Below, in pieces: positions 36,001 through 43,705 of a stretch of 64,000 nt of DNA (position 1 is its first letter; each line of letters starts with the position of its first letter). The stretch spans positions 124,001 through 188,000 of the forward strand of contig JADANN010000339.1 of assembly GCA_018806985.1 (NCBI GenBank). The letters run 5' to 3'. The notes beneath the pieces are model-generated. The model was not told the DNA's origin. It searched no databases and saw nothing but the letters and a program-made list of their open reading frames with translations. The stretch is from Angiostrongylus vasorum. Its lineage: Eukaryota; Nematoda; Chromadorea; Rhabditida; Metastrongylidae. The position numbers were made by a program, and so were the translations under genes.

Positions 36001-39000
36001 TCGCTTTCTCCCGTCAAGACTCATATTTGGGAAAACGGCAGCGATTGAAAGAGCAGGATTTCTTCCACCAGGACAAGATAGATGTTCTTTCCTATTGTAT
36101 CGCTTCATTTTTGCAGCTACCACACTTGTAGGCACGAAGCCGAATGTTCTCTTGCCCGCCCACTACCCATTCGTTTCTCTAACATCTAATGGAAACCAAT
36201 CTCCACTCATATGCTGTCGAATCTTGTCAGTGTTCTGAGTTATCGAATAACGTTTTCGAGAGAGGCGGCTGTTTTTGACAATATGATTAAACTGTGGTTG
36301 TGTTTATTATTGCGTAGCTTAGCAATGATCTTCGTTTGTTGAGCAGTGGATTATTGGCTTTACTGAGCTTTGACACATAATGGACGATTTCGACCCTTAG
36401 TATCCATTTTCAATTCAGCTCCATAGACAATCGAATACTGATCATTATAGGTGGGCTCGGATCAGAGAATCCTTTCTCCTCAACTAGTGATTTATAATTG
36501 ACTAATTGGTTGATTAATTAATTGGGATTTGATTAACAGTTAACCAAAATACCGGCTTTTTCTTGCCTCCACATGACTAACAGGTATTTTCCACAGATTT
36601 TTAAGTTAACACGACATCGGTAAACAATTTCGTTCGAGTCGTTCCACTCCAGAAGTTGCGACTCGATATGGCTATGAAGAACCTCTAAGCGAGTACGGAT
36701 AATAGACTCAACGGTGACTCGGAAAAAACGAATAAGTCGAGGCCTCAGCCAAGTAAAAATCTTTGCTAACCTCGTGTTAGCCTAATCATTTGTGTAAAAT
36801 AACAATTAACTCCCACTTCCGACTTTCTATTAACCTCGGCATTGACTGAATATTTCTCTTGCTCCTGTTTAGCAAACACGAGGTGTTATTTTATTCCTTT
36901 ATTTACGTACAAGCTGACGTTTCGGCGGATTTCGCCTTCCTCAGAGCCTGGAATGGTCAAGTTGACTGCGATCTACACGGTCAAACCCCTCCATAACCAA
37001 ACAGAAGAAGTGCTGAACCAAAATTTCAGTCACATTGAACACAGAGTCTTTGCACACTCACCGCTTTCTATGAGTCTTTCCACTAAATATTTCACGTGAA
37101 GACCAACCGCACAGAGTTCACATGGGATCGTAATGTGCCCATCTCATCAAAATAACAGCCTTATATACTGCCAAATATCACGCGTGATAATGAGGCATTC
37201 CTCCATACGGCTCATTTTTCGGATTCCTGGAATTGATCCAGAATGCCTCGAGAAATTTTGCGCGCTTGTGTTCTCGATTCCTGCGCGAGGATCGTAACAC
37301 CTACTTCAAAATCTTCTCCGTTATGTCTCTGCGTCCTATGCGTGCCTAGTGGAGTATTTGGTTTACGTTTGCCGACTAGGTGTTCTTTTATACGGACGCA
37401 GAGTGGTCTACCCGTTTCGCCAACGTATTCGTCCCCGTATGCTTTACAGGAGATCAGATAAACTGTGCCCGAACTCATGCAGTCACCGCCTCTACCATTG
37501 GGGCAAATTATACAATTTTGCGTTGCACATAGACGGTCGTACAGGCGGTTACGAACTAGTTGGTGTCTTAGATTACTCGGTGGCATTTCAATTATCGTTG
37601 CCGAATACTCTAGACCACCCCCTTCTTAAACAGCGTTTTAAAGCTACACTTATTTCATTTGAAATGAAGGTTAGGATAAACGGGTACCTTATTGCCGCTA
37701 GAGTTATCGTTGGGGGGCCTGTGGTTTCCTCCACACCTATCCCGAGCTACAGTTTCGTAGCCAGTAAAAATGGCTATTTGTCGCGCCAAGTTCCGAGACT
37801 CCTCTCTCTGCTCCCTTACTATGCACACACTGGTAGCTGTTCGAAACATGTTTCTCACAAGCGCCCTTTTCGTGTGAGAGGGGTGAGAGGAGAGGTAATG
37901 AACCAAGATGTTGCTGCTACATGGCTTTCGATACCATTTCGTAATGTAGCCGTTTTCTGTCAACAATGTATTTGGGTGACGGGCCATAGTAACACATACT
38001 AAATAGTGGAGTACATGTCGTCCAAATCCACAGAGCGACGGAGCAAAAGCTTTTCTACAATCCTGTCAAGTTCAAAACCCCTCTATTTCTCCAGATACAG
38101 AAAAAATTATTGTTCATGGCAAGAAACTGTGGTAGAAAGTCTGTAGAAGCTGGCAGTTAGGACGTTCTACTAAGAGGTAGGGTCACTAAACACTACGCAC
38201 TTGTTAAGTGTTAATAGCAGCGCCTGTCTCAAGTAAAATGGAGGCGTTTCGTATGTTGAAGAAGACTTTGCTGCAACTGCGGACACTACTTAGATCTCCT
38301 TTTTGTCTAACAACACGACCATGTTGCTTTTCTTTTGAATGAGTATACTAATAGGTTAAGTAAAGTACTGTCAAGGAGCTCATAGTTGTACCCGCTGGTT
38401 ATCATCTTTATTGCCTTCCTGGATGTTATGATTCATTCAGATCAAACGTCTATACTGGTCTTGCCATTCATAAAGACTAAACGCGCTCTGCAGATGATCC
38501 CAGCGTTTTGGGTTCTGTCATTGCTGCTTCTCTTCTTTCCTTAGTACCTTCTTTATGCCGTGTCTTCAAAATTTTACAAGCTTTGCTACAAGCTAATTCT
38601 CTACAAACTAACTGTATGTTGCCACATCGGTTCGAATGGTTCTAGAGAAAGAATAGTTTTTAAACTCCTCTCTTTTATAGCACTGCCTTGGAGGTGTAGG
38701 GAAAGCCACTTGTCTTCCCTGTTGATGCCATCGGTAAGGGCGTATTTCATAAACTCGCCTAGAACTCCGAATAAATCCAAATTTGCGATGGTTTTGATAT
38801 ATGGTTTCTCCTATTATACGGCTTTGTTTCTCTTTTATTTCTTTCCTACCGAAAGAAAGATCTTGCACAAACTGGCTCATTCCATATTTTGGATTGAAAG
38901 CTTTTAGAAACTGGTACTATCGATTTGATGAAGCTCTGTTGTGTTCTATTACGTCATGGTACTCTTCATTCTATGGATATTCTTCATAAAGGGATTTCAT

Positions 39001-40727
39001 GCCGGTCAGTCGCGAGGTAACGCGGCACGTCTCCAGGTGGCGCAAAAGTGGTTAATTGCGGGTCAAAGGCGACCTTTGCTTCCCTGAAACGCAGCTAGAT
39101 TAAGGGATGGAGTCCCTTTTTGTGCTGCGTCGATTTATCACATGCCGTCTGTGTTTGCGAGGAAGTATTCATGCATGTTGCGTTGCTGAGTGTGTTCTGG
39201 TTTGTGCTATTCTACGGTTCAATTCGGCCAAAAGTCTGCAATAAAATGACACGGAAATATATCGGAGGCGGTTAGAAGTGGCTTCCAACAAATAAGCTTT
39301 CTCGTCTACTCTTGGAGAGACGGGCAAACTACCATTGAGTATGCCCAGCCCCCCATAACCAAATGAATTAAATTTGTTTCAGTACTACTCTCACCTATTG
39401 CCATTCGTTTCGGCTTCATTCAACTGGATTTTCTACGCGCGTCTCAATAGTCAATTCAAGAAAGGACTGGTATTAGTGACCGAGCGACTCATACGAAAAC
39501 GTACCAAGTAGGTATTCCTTTGCAATTCAATTTATACTGGACTACGATACTTTCAATGTACATTTTCTAAAAAAAATGATTACGCATCTTCGACTACCCT
39601 CTACACGACTGCTTATTCCATACAAACTTTCAGGAACGAAATTCTCGAATTCGTTTGCAAAATATTACAAGTTCAGATCACTCCAAAACGGTCAATTTCG
39701 AGATAACGAATTCGACGAATTTGCTTTAGAGCGAATCATTTCGAAGTCGGATGGTATGACCACACTATGCCCTAACTGTGAGGTTCGTTATAATTGCTGA
39801 ATACAATTGTAGTTAAAAATAGGCTCGCAAACACTTTTTTTTGAGTTGGTATTACAGTAAAAAAGAGGGAGGTTATTTTCGGGAGGGGGAGGCGAATCGG
39901 TCAACGTGGTCATCATATGCCTCACCGCGGCAGCAGCCGGAAATCATGCGTTGCCTCATCCTCCACTGGAAATTAACCGTTGTCACTAATGTGTCGAAGT
40001 GAAACACAGTTTTAATAGTTTTCTTGTGTTACACATCTGCTATTTATGTAGATGAGCCGATATCACATGTTGTGCGGATTTCAGCACTTCTTACTTTCGT
40101 TTCGTCCTACTGTATCTATCATCCACCAGGCCTTCAAACTTTTGCGTGTGGGTTCGGGTGCTGCTTCAGCATGTTCGTTTTCCGTCTTCGGAAGGATGGA
40201 ACGCTTGGTGGGCCTAGAGAGGGCTAACCAGCTCTGGGTTGCTTGAATTTTGCTCATATGGAATGGCAACACTACCTCTGCGTTAGCCACCGCTGTGAAT
40301 CTATCAGTCGATTGGTTCTGTTTATCTAGGATAAAATAAAGGCATTTCGATTACAAACTAGGTTATCAAACAAGATTAATTTGAGCATAGCGAAACTTTT
40401 CATGCTATTGTCGATACTAATCAAAATGTGTATGTAGAAGTTATCTCTGCATATGTAGAGGTTATCTGAATTTAAATCCAAGAAGAAACAGAGTAGCAAG
40501 TGAGACATTTATTCCTCGGTCTGCCAAACCAATTTTAGGCAATGTTTAGAAAACAATTATAAACGCTCGTAATAAGGAACTTGGTCATTTTTACCTTAAA
40601 CATGTTTCTTTAGGTGCAACTTACGCTCCACTCAGATAACACCAAGAGGTTGCCACAACGTAAATTTCCGATCACGAAGTTTTCCAAAAAAATTTGGACT
40701 TTGTTAGGGATTACTTTTAGAGGATAG
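20852..40727 (+). CDS. Class A G-protein-coupled neuropeptide receptor gene (multi-exon, apparent frameshift in TM5)
   Basis: This encodes a seven-transmembrane receptor of the rhodopsin family. Such proteins sit in the plasma membrane, bind a peptide outside and activate heterotrimeric G proteins inside. At least nine exons, joined at matching phases, give about 400 residues. Visible hallmarks are GTLGN in TM1, AVDLL in TM2, the TM3 cysteine (EIGCKL), FDRYMAICHP at the end of TM3, the second-loop cysteine (YMCVDG), a TM5 proline (VLPG), SCQIPFWLP in TM6, FNWIFY in TM7 and a basic cytoplasmic tail. The TM2-TM3 style (NNWVFG, AFDRY) is closest to somatostatin/opioid/galanin-type receptors, but I cannot name an orthologue. 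An extra T at 33906-33909 breaks the frame. Introns of 0.13 to 5.9 kb are full of transposons. The class call is sure; the 3' end is uncertain. Confidence 0.9.
21114..21256 (+). repeat. PLE terminal-repeat fragment in receptor intron 1
   Basis: Plus-oriented. GGCGATTCTGCCGAAAGGTC is followed by TGGAAGTAAACGTATGCTGT, GATTGCTGAGAAAG and the end block CCAATACCGAGGTTAATA. The same order occurs in the complete terminal repeats at 61508-61641 and 42318-42450. Confidence 0.75.
21260..22608. other. Remainder of receptor intron 1, no other gene
   Basis: The open frames at 21635-22006 and 22399-22617 lie in intron 1 and show no recognisable domain. The second runs into exon 2 out of frame. No repeat from the main families was identified between 21260 and 22600. 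Confidence 0.45.
22609..22789 (+). CDS. Receptor exon 2 (ICL1, TM2, ECL1, start of TM3)
   Basis: The acceptor CCATTCAG and donor AAG|GTCAGC bound 181 nt that complete the split Arg codon and add 60 residues. It holds TM2 with its conserved aspartate (CAVDLL) and a proline-containing end (SIPFSL), the first extracellular loop tryptophan (NNWVFG), and the cysteine at the start of TM3 (GCKL) that would pair with ECL2. It ends at a codon boundary. Confidence 0.92.
23126..24160 (+). mobile_element. RTE-type retrotransposon, 5'-truncated, in receptor intron 2
   Basis: The element runs from the middle of reverse transcriptase to the 3' end. The catalytic block is decayed (HLRFDNDIVLIT where sister copies have FADD or FGDD). 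C-terminal blocks FTLNGTNISECSSYVYLGRE and LRAHLFDSTVLPALTYASET are well kept, with several frameshifts and stops. The 3' end is two or so copies of ACAGGTGAT. A SINE A starts about 20 bp downstream. Confidence 0.88.
24178..24470 (+). mobile_element. SINE family A copy
   Basis: The pol III head TAGCGCAGTGGTTAGAATTG at about 24190 has a downstream B-box-like CTTCGATCC. It is followed by the shared domain AATTGGTACCAGGCTTGTTT, then GGATAGCAGCAGTGACTCGA and the tail TCAACACCGAGAGTTTTATC. Confidence 0.85.
24714..25960 (+). mobile_element. RTE-type retrotransposon, 5'-truncated, in receptor intron 2
   Basis: It starts within reverse transcriptase (GFRKGFSTMDHIHT region) and runs to the ACAGGTGAT-type 3' tail. 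The plus frame at 25081-25557 keeps an apparently good RT catalytic block (HLRFGDDIVLIT) and long uninterrupted C-terminal sequence. Stops upstream and a deletion near 25507-25510 (relative to 23761-23800) show it is inactive. It is better preserved than the neighbouring 23126-24160 copy and lies in the same orientation. Confidence 0.9.
25970..26135 (-). pseudogene. PLE fragment, zinc-knuckle region
   Basis: The minus-strand segment matches 37455-37590: CGCAATCACCGCCTCTACCG, GACTGTCGTACAGGCGGTAA and CTCGGTGGCATTTCA on the plus strand. It encodes the region just upstream of the GIY-YIG domain. It is immediately followed by a plus-oriented PLE fragment. Confidence 0.7.
26145..27750 (+). mobile_element. 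Penelope-like element, plus copy, split by a SINE
   Basis: It begins with the reverse-transcriptase catalytic block (CRYIDDCF around 26185-26210) and is interrupted by a SINE A (26219-26505). It resumes at GAGATGAACAAATG (EEMDKCF region) and continues through KMAPVRNMFRTAVS, ITISNGYE and a decayed GIY-YIG region. It ends in a degenerate terminal repeat (27605-27750, with AACGTCACCTTTTTGTAAAT and GTTAATAGAAAATCGG). Frame breaks are frequent. Confidence 0.75.
26219..26505 (-). mobile_element. SINE family A copy with target-site duplication
   Basis: A full-length minus-oriented copy with its head at 26505 (CGCGTGTGGCGCAGTGGTTG) and its tail at 26219. It is inserted in the RT coding region of a PLE. 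The flanks TTTATCACCGGG (26207-26218) and TTTCATCACTGGG (26506-26518) look like a diverged 12-13-bp target-site duplication. Confidence 0.88.
27750..28673. other. End of receptor intron 2
   Basis: No gene. A block at 27895-27960 (CGCCGAATGTTAGCCGAATA, AAAAGTTTACGACCTCGTAT) resembles 10290-10345, so both belong to a further repeat family that I cannot classify. Confidence 0.4.
28674..28748 (+). CDS. Receptor exon 3 (TM3 and DRY motif)
   Basis: 75 nt, 25 residues, in phase at both ends; the acceptor is GAGTTTAG and the donor CGG|GTAAGT. It encodes STFILTALAFDRYMAICHPE: the rest of TM3, the DRY motif that controls G-protein coupling, and the HPEN start of the second intracellular loop. A TTTTTTTCAG acceptor 23 bases upstream would bring an in-frame stop (TAG before ATG), so the TTTAG site is preferred. 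Confidence 0.92.
28850..29160 (-). mobile_element. SINE family B copy (first of three in a row)
   Basis: Minus-oriented, head near 29160 (TAGAGCAGTGATAGTGATCT). The 3' part at 28855-28960 has GGTTTTCTCACATCCATCAT and related blocks. Together with 29205-29530 and 29570-29760 it forms a cluster of three same-orientation family B copies in receptor intron 3. Confidence 0.75.
29205..29530 (-). mobile_element. SINE family B copy (second of three)
   Basis: A good copy. The head GGGGATAGCACAGTTGTAGT has a B box GGTTCGATCCACCCC (A and B boxes of a tRNA-type pol III promoter). It is followed by CCAAGCCTCTTATTCCTGCA, ATTGATACCGGAGTTATCTG, CTCGAGCAGCAGCCGAAGCC and GAATGTGAGAAGTGCTGGG. The 203-codon open frame on the opposite strand is an accident of these SINE sequences. 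Confidence 0.85.
29570..29760 (-). mobile_element. SINE family B copy (third), internally deleted
   Basis: Head and 3' end are present (AGCGCAGTGGTAAGTGATGC near 29745; the CATCTACTCTGCAGG block near 29585), but the shared central domain is missing, so this is a deletion derivative. Confidence 0.7.
30430..30630 (-). repeat. Repeat family D fragment
   Basis: The plus strand reads GCTGAGAAACAGGCGAACGA, GTGTGGTGGTGAACGTGTTA, GGTAATAGCGCGTTCGCTCT and CCGGAGTTTTGCAAATATCT, in the order seen at 35240-35360 and 12160-12315. Confidence 0.7.
30635..31840. other. Intron 3 sequence, no supported gene
   Basis: No coding exon was identified. A block near 31120-31160 (GGCTCTAAAGAAGGCGAAGG, then CGTTAGC) resembles a decayed PLE terminal-repeat motif in plus orientation, but the rest of the repeat is not evident. 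Confidence 0.35.
31845..32010 (-). repeat. SINE family B fragment
   Basis: Contains GATTCTCCCTGGTTTCCTGG, the CCGTACTGCGGAATTCCCC block and CTCCCAGACAAGTTTGCAAC on the plus strand, the complement of the central part of family B. Confidence 0.55.
32040..32390 (-). mobile_element. SINE family B copy
   Basis: Minus-oriented. The 3' end is at 32045-32160 (GAGCACTTCTCGCATACAAT) and the middle has CCCGGCTAGAGCGCTCCCTA. The central domain is degenerate (AGTCCGCTACTAATTTCCCG). The head near 32380 is weak. Confidence 0.7.
32480..32605 (-). repeat. SINE family A 3' fragment
   Basis: Contains the reverse complement of the family A tail and 3' part: AGGGTTGCACCATGCCCTC and AAAGATGATTGAATGTACAT. The head is missing. 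Confidence 0.55.
32741..32851 (+). CDS. Receptor exon 4 (ICL2, TM4, start of ECL2)
   Basis: The acceptor CCATCAG and donor TAT|GTAAAC bound 111 nt, 37 residues, in phase. It encodes TM4 (TSFLALLSIALILPVVFSAT), with the usual proline near its outer end but no tryptophan at the position that is almost invariant in class A receptors. A second possible donor is AAAAAAG|GTA at 32867, but it leaves a phase that the next exon cannot complete, so GTAAAC is preferred. Confidence 0.88.
33465..33725 (+). mobile_element. SINE family B copy, degenerate
   Basis: Plus-oriented. The shared central domain AATTGGTACCAGACTAGTCT is at 33488-33507. Further on are GAACGCCTTAGTACGGCTAT and a 3' part with GAAGTTAGACGATCTTCGG and AAGTGCTTGGGTCCGC. 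It lies in receptor intron 4. Confidence 0.65.
33816..33977 (+). CDS. Receptor exon 5 (ECL2 cysteine and TM5) with a +1 frameshift
   Basis: The exon reads in one frame from EIYNIVKYMCVDGM (second-loop cysteine) into TM5 (VVGFLVAFAF). It then shifts by one base at the run TTTT (33906-33909) and continues as VLPGSLLTFFYTKIILRLRH, with the TM5 proline and tyrosine. One T fewer would give one continuous TM5. The acceptor used (ATATTGAAG) is non-consensus; a stronger TTTCAG at 33775 leads to stops in every usable phase. An acceptor-like TTTTCTAG at 33893 would remove the cysteine part. The donor is CG|GTGAAG. Confidence 0.75.
34284..34449 (+). CDS. Receptor exon 6 (ICL3, TM6, ECL3)
   Basis: The acceptor CTTTTCAG and donor ACC|GTGAGG bound 166 nt. 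It completes the split Arg and encodes 55 residues: basic ICL3 (QSRIPIRRIT), then TM6 (TLFYLSCQIPFWLPQ) with the conserved cysteine and proline. The usual toggle-switch tryptophan is replaced by glutamine (CQIP instead of CWLP). ECL3 ends NPSYITLT. Intron 6, which follows, is 4.9 kb and holds a family D foldback and PLE fragments. Confidence 0.93.
34815..35400. repeat. Repeat family D foldback
   Basis: A plus-oriented copy (34830-35030) contains CGGCAGGGTATTATGTGAAA, GGGGAACGAACGCGTTATCA and CTGTCTCTCAGCTAATTCC. It is joined to a minus-oriented, longer copy (35030-35400) containing CCGGAATTTTGCAAATATCT, CGCATAATACCCTGCCGTTA, GCTGAGAGACAGGCGAAACG and GTCCGGAGTTTTGTAAG. The minus part shows that a full unit begins and ends with related sequence. 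It lies in receptor intron 6. Confidence 0.75.
35625..35740 (+). pseudogene. PLE fragment in receptor intron 6
   Basis: The plus frame contains NKTILVHFLSSHPSHTNRAL, matching NKNILVHFLSSHPSHTKRAL of the best PLE copy, with a short flank on each side. Nothing else of the element is present. Confidence 0.8.
35741..36814. other. Intron 6 sequence, no supported gene
   Basis: Opposed open frames at 35866-36135 and 35969-36238 carry no recognised domain. Nothing else identified. Confidence 0.4.
36815..38000 (-). mobile_element. Penelope-like element copy, 5'-truncated
   Basis: On the minus strand it runs from the region after the RT catalytic centre (KWYRKPCSSNILVHYLSSHP) through RALVRNMFRTATSVC and the zinc-knuckle segment. 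The GIY-YIG core (SGTVYLISCKAYGDEYVGET, then RIKEHL) follows in the frame 37212-37586, with the terminal repeat ending at AACCTCGGCATTG near 36830. One knuckle cysteine is replaced (SCKAY instead of SCNNC). Frameshifts separate the RT and endonuclease parts. It lies in receptor intron 6. Confidence 0.88.
38001..39382. other. End of receptor intron 6, no supported gene
   Basis: Open frames at 38560-38907 (+) and 38608-38880 (-) overlap and have no recognised domains. No repeat from the main families was seen. Confidence 0.4.
39383..39500 (+). CDS. Receptor exon 7 (TM7 and helix 8)
   Basis: The acceptor TTTGTTTCAG is strong. The exon encodes TM7 (LPFVSASFNWIFYARLNSQF) with an NPxxY variant, NWIFY, followed by a basic amphipathic segment (FKKG to LIRKR). 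The donor I prefer is AAAC|GTACCA at 39500, because only this keeps exon 8 open into exon 9. A better-looking donor CAA|GTAGGT at 39507 would lead to a stop after about 24 more residues, and genomic read-through meets TAG at 39509. Confidence 0.88.
39634..39782 (+). CDS. Receptor exon 8 (cytoplasmic tail)
   Basis: The acceptor is AAACTTTCAG. In the preferred frame it completes an Arg codon and adds 49 residues, rich in aromatic and charged residues (YYKFRSLQNGQFRDNEFDEF), ending MTTLCPNCE. The donor GAG|GTTCGT is weak; read-through would add four residues and a TGA at 39798. The other phase gives a shorter tail (NEILEFVCKILQVQITPKRS) with an early stop; both could exist as alternative forms. 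Confidence 0.6.
39801..40613. other. Receptor intron 8, containing a SINE B copy
   Basis: A minus-oriented SINE family B copy occupies about 40050-40295: AGCACTTCTTACTTTCG, the CATCCACCAGGCC block and the GCAACACTACCTCTGCG head on the plus strand. The central domain is largely lost. The rest of the interval is unassigned. Confidence 0.55.
40614..40727 (+). CDS. Possible last receptor exon (tail end)
   Basis: The acceptor GTTTCTTTAG is followed by an open frame in the phase left by exon 8: VQLTLHSDNTKRLPQRKFPI and on to a TAG at 40725. An internal donor CAAC|GTAAAT at 40660 could instead splice to a further exon; a TTTTTCAG acceptor at 43211 is one candidate. The 3' end of the gene is therefore unresolved, and no clear polyadenylation site was assigned. 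Confidence 0.45.
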   Translation: MQLTLHSDNTKRLPQRKFPITKFSKKIWTLLGITFRG

Positions 40728-41409
40728 GGTTTTTTTTGGAAATGTCAGGTTTTCTCTTACAACAAATAGTTTGCTACTGGTTTTTGAACGCGTGGAAAAT
40801 CTGTTACTTGAACTGTTTTGTTGGAATGACCAGACTAAGTGAATAACTGGAGTAATAATGGAAGCAAATTGGCTTTTAATTATTAGGTGTGACTGATTAA
40901 TGTAAAGAGCCTTCGGTTTCTACTCCACCTCTGACACCTTTTTGTTTCTTCGCCCACTGATTTGAACATGGGTGTCGAATGCTTCAATACTTTCTCATTT
41001 GTGTACTCTCAGTTTGAGTGCTCAGCGAAACGACAGCATCTACACTGTTGTTACGTTTGACAGAGCAACACAAAACAGTAGAAAAAATGGGTCTGAAGAA
41101 GGATAGTTCGTCGAAACCTTAGGCCATTGAAAACAAAAATCCTTGTAGATGACCCGATGTCAGCTCGTCTAAGACAGTTTGTCAAAACAGAAATGATTTC
41201 TTGCTAAAGCAATTTTTGCTCCACATTTTTTATTTCCAGCTATTCATTCAACTGTTTTACTTTATTTGAAACTGTTTTTGATATAAAAAGTAATCTCCCT
41301 TCTCCTCTTGTTGAGATTTGCGTTTTCTGTACATAACTGCCTCTAACGCATCTTCGCTGCGCTTCGCGAAGCTGTTTTTAGTAGTCGCTTACAAGTCTTA
41401 TAAAAGTCG

Positions 41410-41850
41410 CTATCCTCACACGGGATCCTAAAACACCAACGCGTAAAGCTCTCGAGGCTTTTTTGGATAAATACCAAAAATCCTACGGTGAATAGCGAGG
41501 AGGAATGCCCCGAGACCACACGTGATCTGCTCCGTACCTTCGTACCGATCGTTGATGTGAGGGAAGGTGCAGTCGTCAACCATGTGCGAATCTGAGCGGC
41601 TGTTCTTCCTCGGTGAAAGACAGGTGAAAAGAGCGGTGGGTTTTTTTTCGAGAAGTCGTAGATCTTGTAATTATCGTGCAGATCGTCATCTTTCTGTTTG
41701 TGCTGTTGAAGTGTTTGACCTAGTAGGTTGCGTATTAGTGTACCCTTCCAGGCTCTGAAGAAGGCGATTCTGCCGAAACGTCAGCTACTGTCGTACTGTA
41801 TTGTGTTTTCTATGGAAGTAAATTGCTGAGACAGAAAACGAAGAAGCTGT
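41410..41850 (+). mobile_element. PLE 3' end, plus copy
   Basis: It begins in the end of the GIY-YIG ORF (AAAACACCAACGCGTAAAGC and the AAATACCAAAAATCC block, as at 61195-61245) and runs through the 3' flank to the terminal repeat. The motif CTGAAGAAGGCGATTCTGCC followed by GAAACGTCAGCT is at 41752-41790. It ends near 41850. Confidence 0.8.
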
Positions 41851-42289
41851 TTTTTTTTGCTCTGTCTCATTCGGGTTAATCGTATGTGTTTTATTGCAGT
41901 GATTTTACTCATATTTTTAAAGTTTGTCTATCCACAATTTGTTTGAAATAAAGGCTTAACTACCGGTTCGAAGCCCAACTGAGGTCCCAGTTTTGCTCAT
42001 ATCTCAGTATTCTTGTGGTTACAGTTTGTTATACTTTGTTAGTCCAAATGCATATTTAGCAGAGGAACAGGGTGTAGCCATGTTGAAGAAAAAGTACAAT
42101 TTAGGAGAACGAATCTTAGAGAACTTCGACTCGGTAATGTATCGTTATAGGTCATTCAGCAACAGTATTGCAAGATTTAATGATATATCTTTTGCAGGTT
42201 ATTAAGAGTTTTTCTTTTTATTGCGACTGCACTTTAATACTAGTCTTATTTTTAAAAAACAGAAACCACATGTTTCTGTGACACGGTGT

Positions 42290-42455
42290 AATGATTTAGA
42301 GGTTCAGTGCGCCCTTCCAGGCCCTGAACAAGACGATACTGCCGAAACGTCAGCTACCGTTGTGTTGCATGTGTTCTTTTTGTAAGGAAGTAAACGTGTG
42401 CTATACAACAACCTCGCGTTTGCTGAAAAAAGGAAGCGATACATTTGTAATTATT
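42290..42455 (+). repeat. PLE terminal repeat, solo
   Basis: It contains CTGAACAAGACGATACTGCC followed by GAAACGTCAGCTACC, then GGAAGTAAACGTGTGCTATA, CAACCTCGCGTTTGCTG and a short end. No ORF sequence adjoins it. Confidence 0.75.
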
Positions 42456-43495
42456 TGCTTGTTGACTCCATCGCTGACTCATGTACACTAAGCCTAACAT
42501 TCTTCTTTCTCCCTCAATGTTGGCAGAATTTTCCCGTAAAAAGGAAACAACGTCCTCTATTTTCCCCTAACGTGATCTGCAAGGCAAATATTGCACTATT
42601 TGCCATTTCGAGATTGAAACACTTGAATTGCCGTCGTTCCACTTAATCGTCGAGCGGGAAGAGCCAAAATTCCTCTGTGGTATTGCAGAATCGAGGAGAG
42701 CCTCCTGTTCTCTCTAGAAAAGCGAAGAATATTGCTATCCTACATGTACTTTTCTTTAACTTTATCGCAGGATTTGGAGCATATTGAGGGGCTTCAGACC
42801 AAGAACACTCAAGAAGTGTTGACAAACACAGGACACCCGGAACAAAACAAGAAATCAGTCTGCATCGTTCAATGATCAAGTTCGCGCTATGATGTAGTTT
42901 AGGTTTCGGAATCTCGTAACAAAAAAGAGTAAGCAGTTGCCCGATTTGAACTCAGTGTCTGGATGATCGCGCTATACGCGCCACGTGCTACCATGCTGAA
43001 ACAAAACCACCTTCATGGACGACGATTGCGAGGGAAAGAAACGAATGACAAATGTGCTGGAGTCCCTACAACTGGTGAGGACGGACCATTCAAGTATCCA
43101 AGTAACTAAGCAGTACCTGGATGATCTTATCCTTAGGAAGAATCGATCTGTTTTAGCCTAGTTCCCCATTATCAGTGTTGTATTTTTTTTGCTTGCAACA
43201 TTATTTTTCAGAAAACCTGAGATAGACGTGCTAACGCATTCGCCACGTCGTCATAGCAAGCAGTTCTGATGCCCATACCTAAGTCATCAAGCAAACTTTA
43301 CTTAACATTTTGCTGGTTAATCCAGAAATGATTCCATTGTAAGAAATTTTAATCGAAAACTAGAATCATTTGTCGTAATGCATTGGTTTTCAACAATTAT
43401 GAAAAGATGCATCACAAATTTTATAATAAAACAATCTCGATCTTATCGATAGCATGAGTGAGTGAAACGCTTTGTTCAGAGGTACTCTATCACAC
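42456..43495. other. No supported gene; weak tRNA-like and exon-like pieces
   Basis: At about 42940-43010, minus strand, an A-box-like TGGTAGCACGTGG and a B-box-like GAGTTCAAATCGG suggest a tRNA-derived repeat. At 43211 an acceptor ATTATTTTTCAG precedes a short open stretch (KPEIDVLTHSPRRHSKQF then stop), which could be a terminal exon. The phase does not fit the receptor exons I could place. Confidence 0.3.
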
Positions 43496-43499
43496 GCAG

Positions 43500-43705
43500 A
43501 GATCCGTTGGATCGATCCCACGCTTAGGGCTCAACGAGCTAACATTCCTTCTGGGGTTGATATTACACTTGTCTGGAGGATAGCAGCGCTTCATAATCGA
43601 CAGGACACCCAAGTCATTGTCTAGGCCAGATATGCATTAAGCCACCTTTACAATTCTTGGTGAAATCGAATACATTAGCATACCTTTGAGGTATTGATCG
43701 GCTTT
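43500..43705 (+). mobile_element. SINE family A copy, degenerate
   Basis: Plus-oriented. A B-box-like GGATCGATCCCACGC is followed by a decayed central domain (TGATATTACACTTGTCTGGA), GGATAGCAGCGCTTC and CAGATATGCATTAAGCCACC. The tail is weak. Confidence 0.65.

Noticed and set aside
37349..38002. 217-codon open frame on the plus strand
   Set aside because: It lies antisense to the Penelope-like ORF, whose RT/GIY-YIG motifs are on the minus strand.
43205..43275. Possible terminal receptor exon (KPEIDVLTHSPRRHSKQF)
   Set aside because: The acceptor is good, but the required incoming phase does not match the donor at 40660 or any other placed exon.
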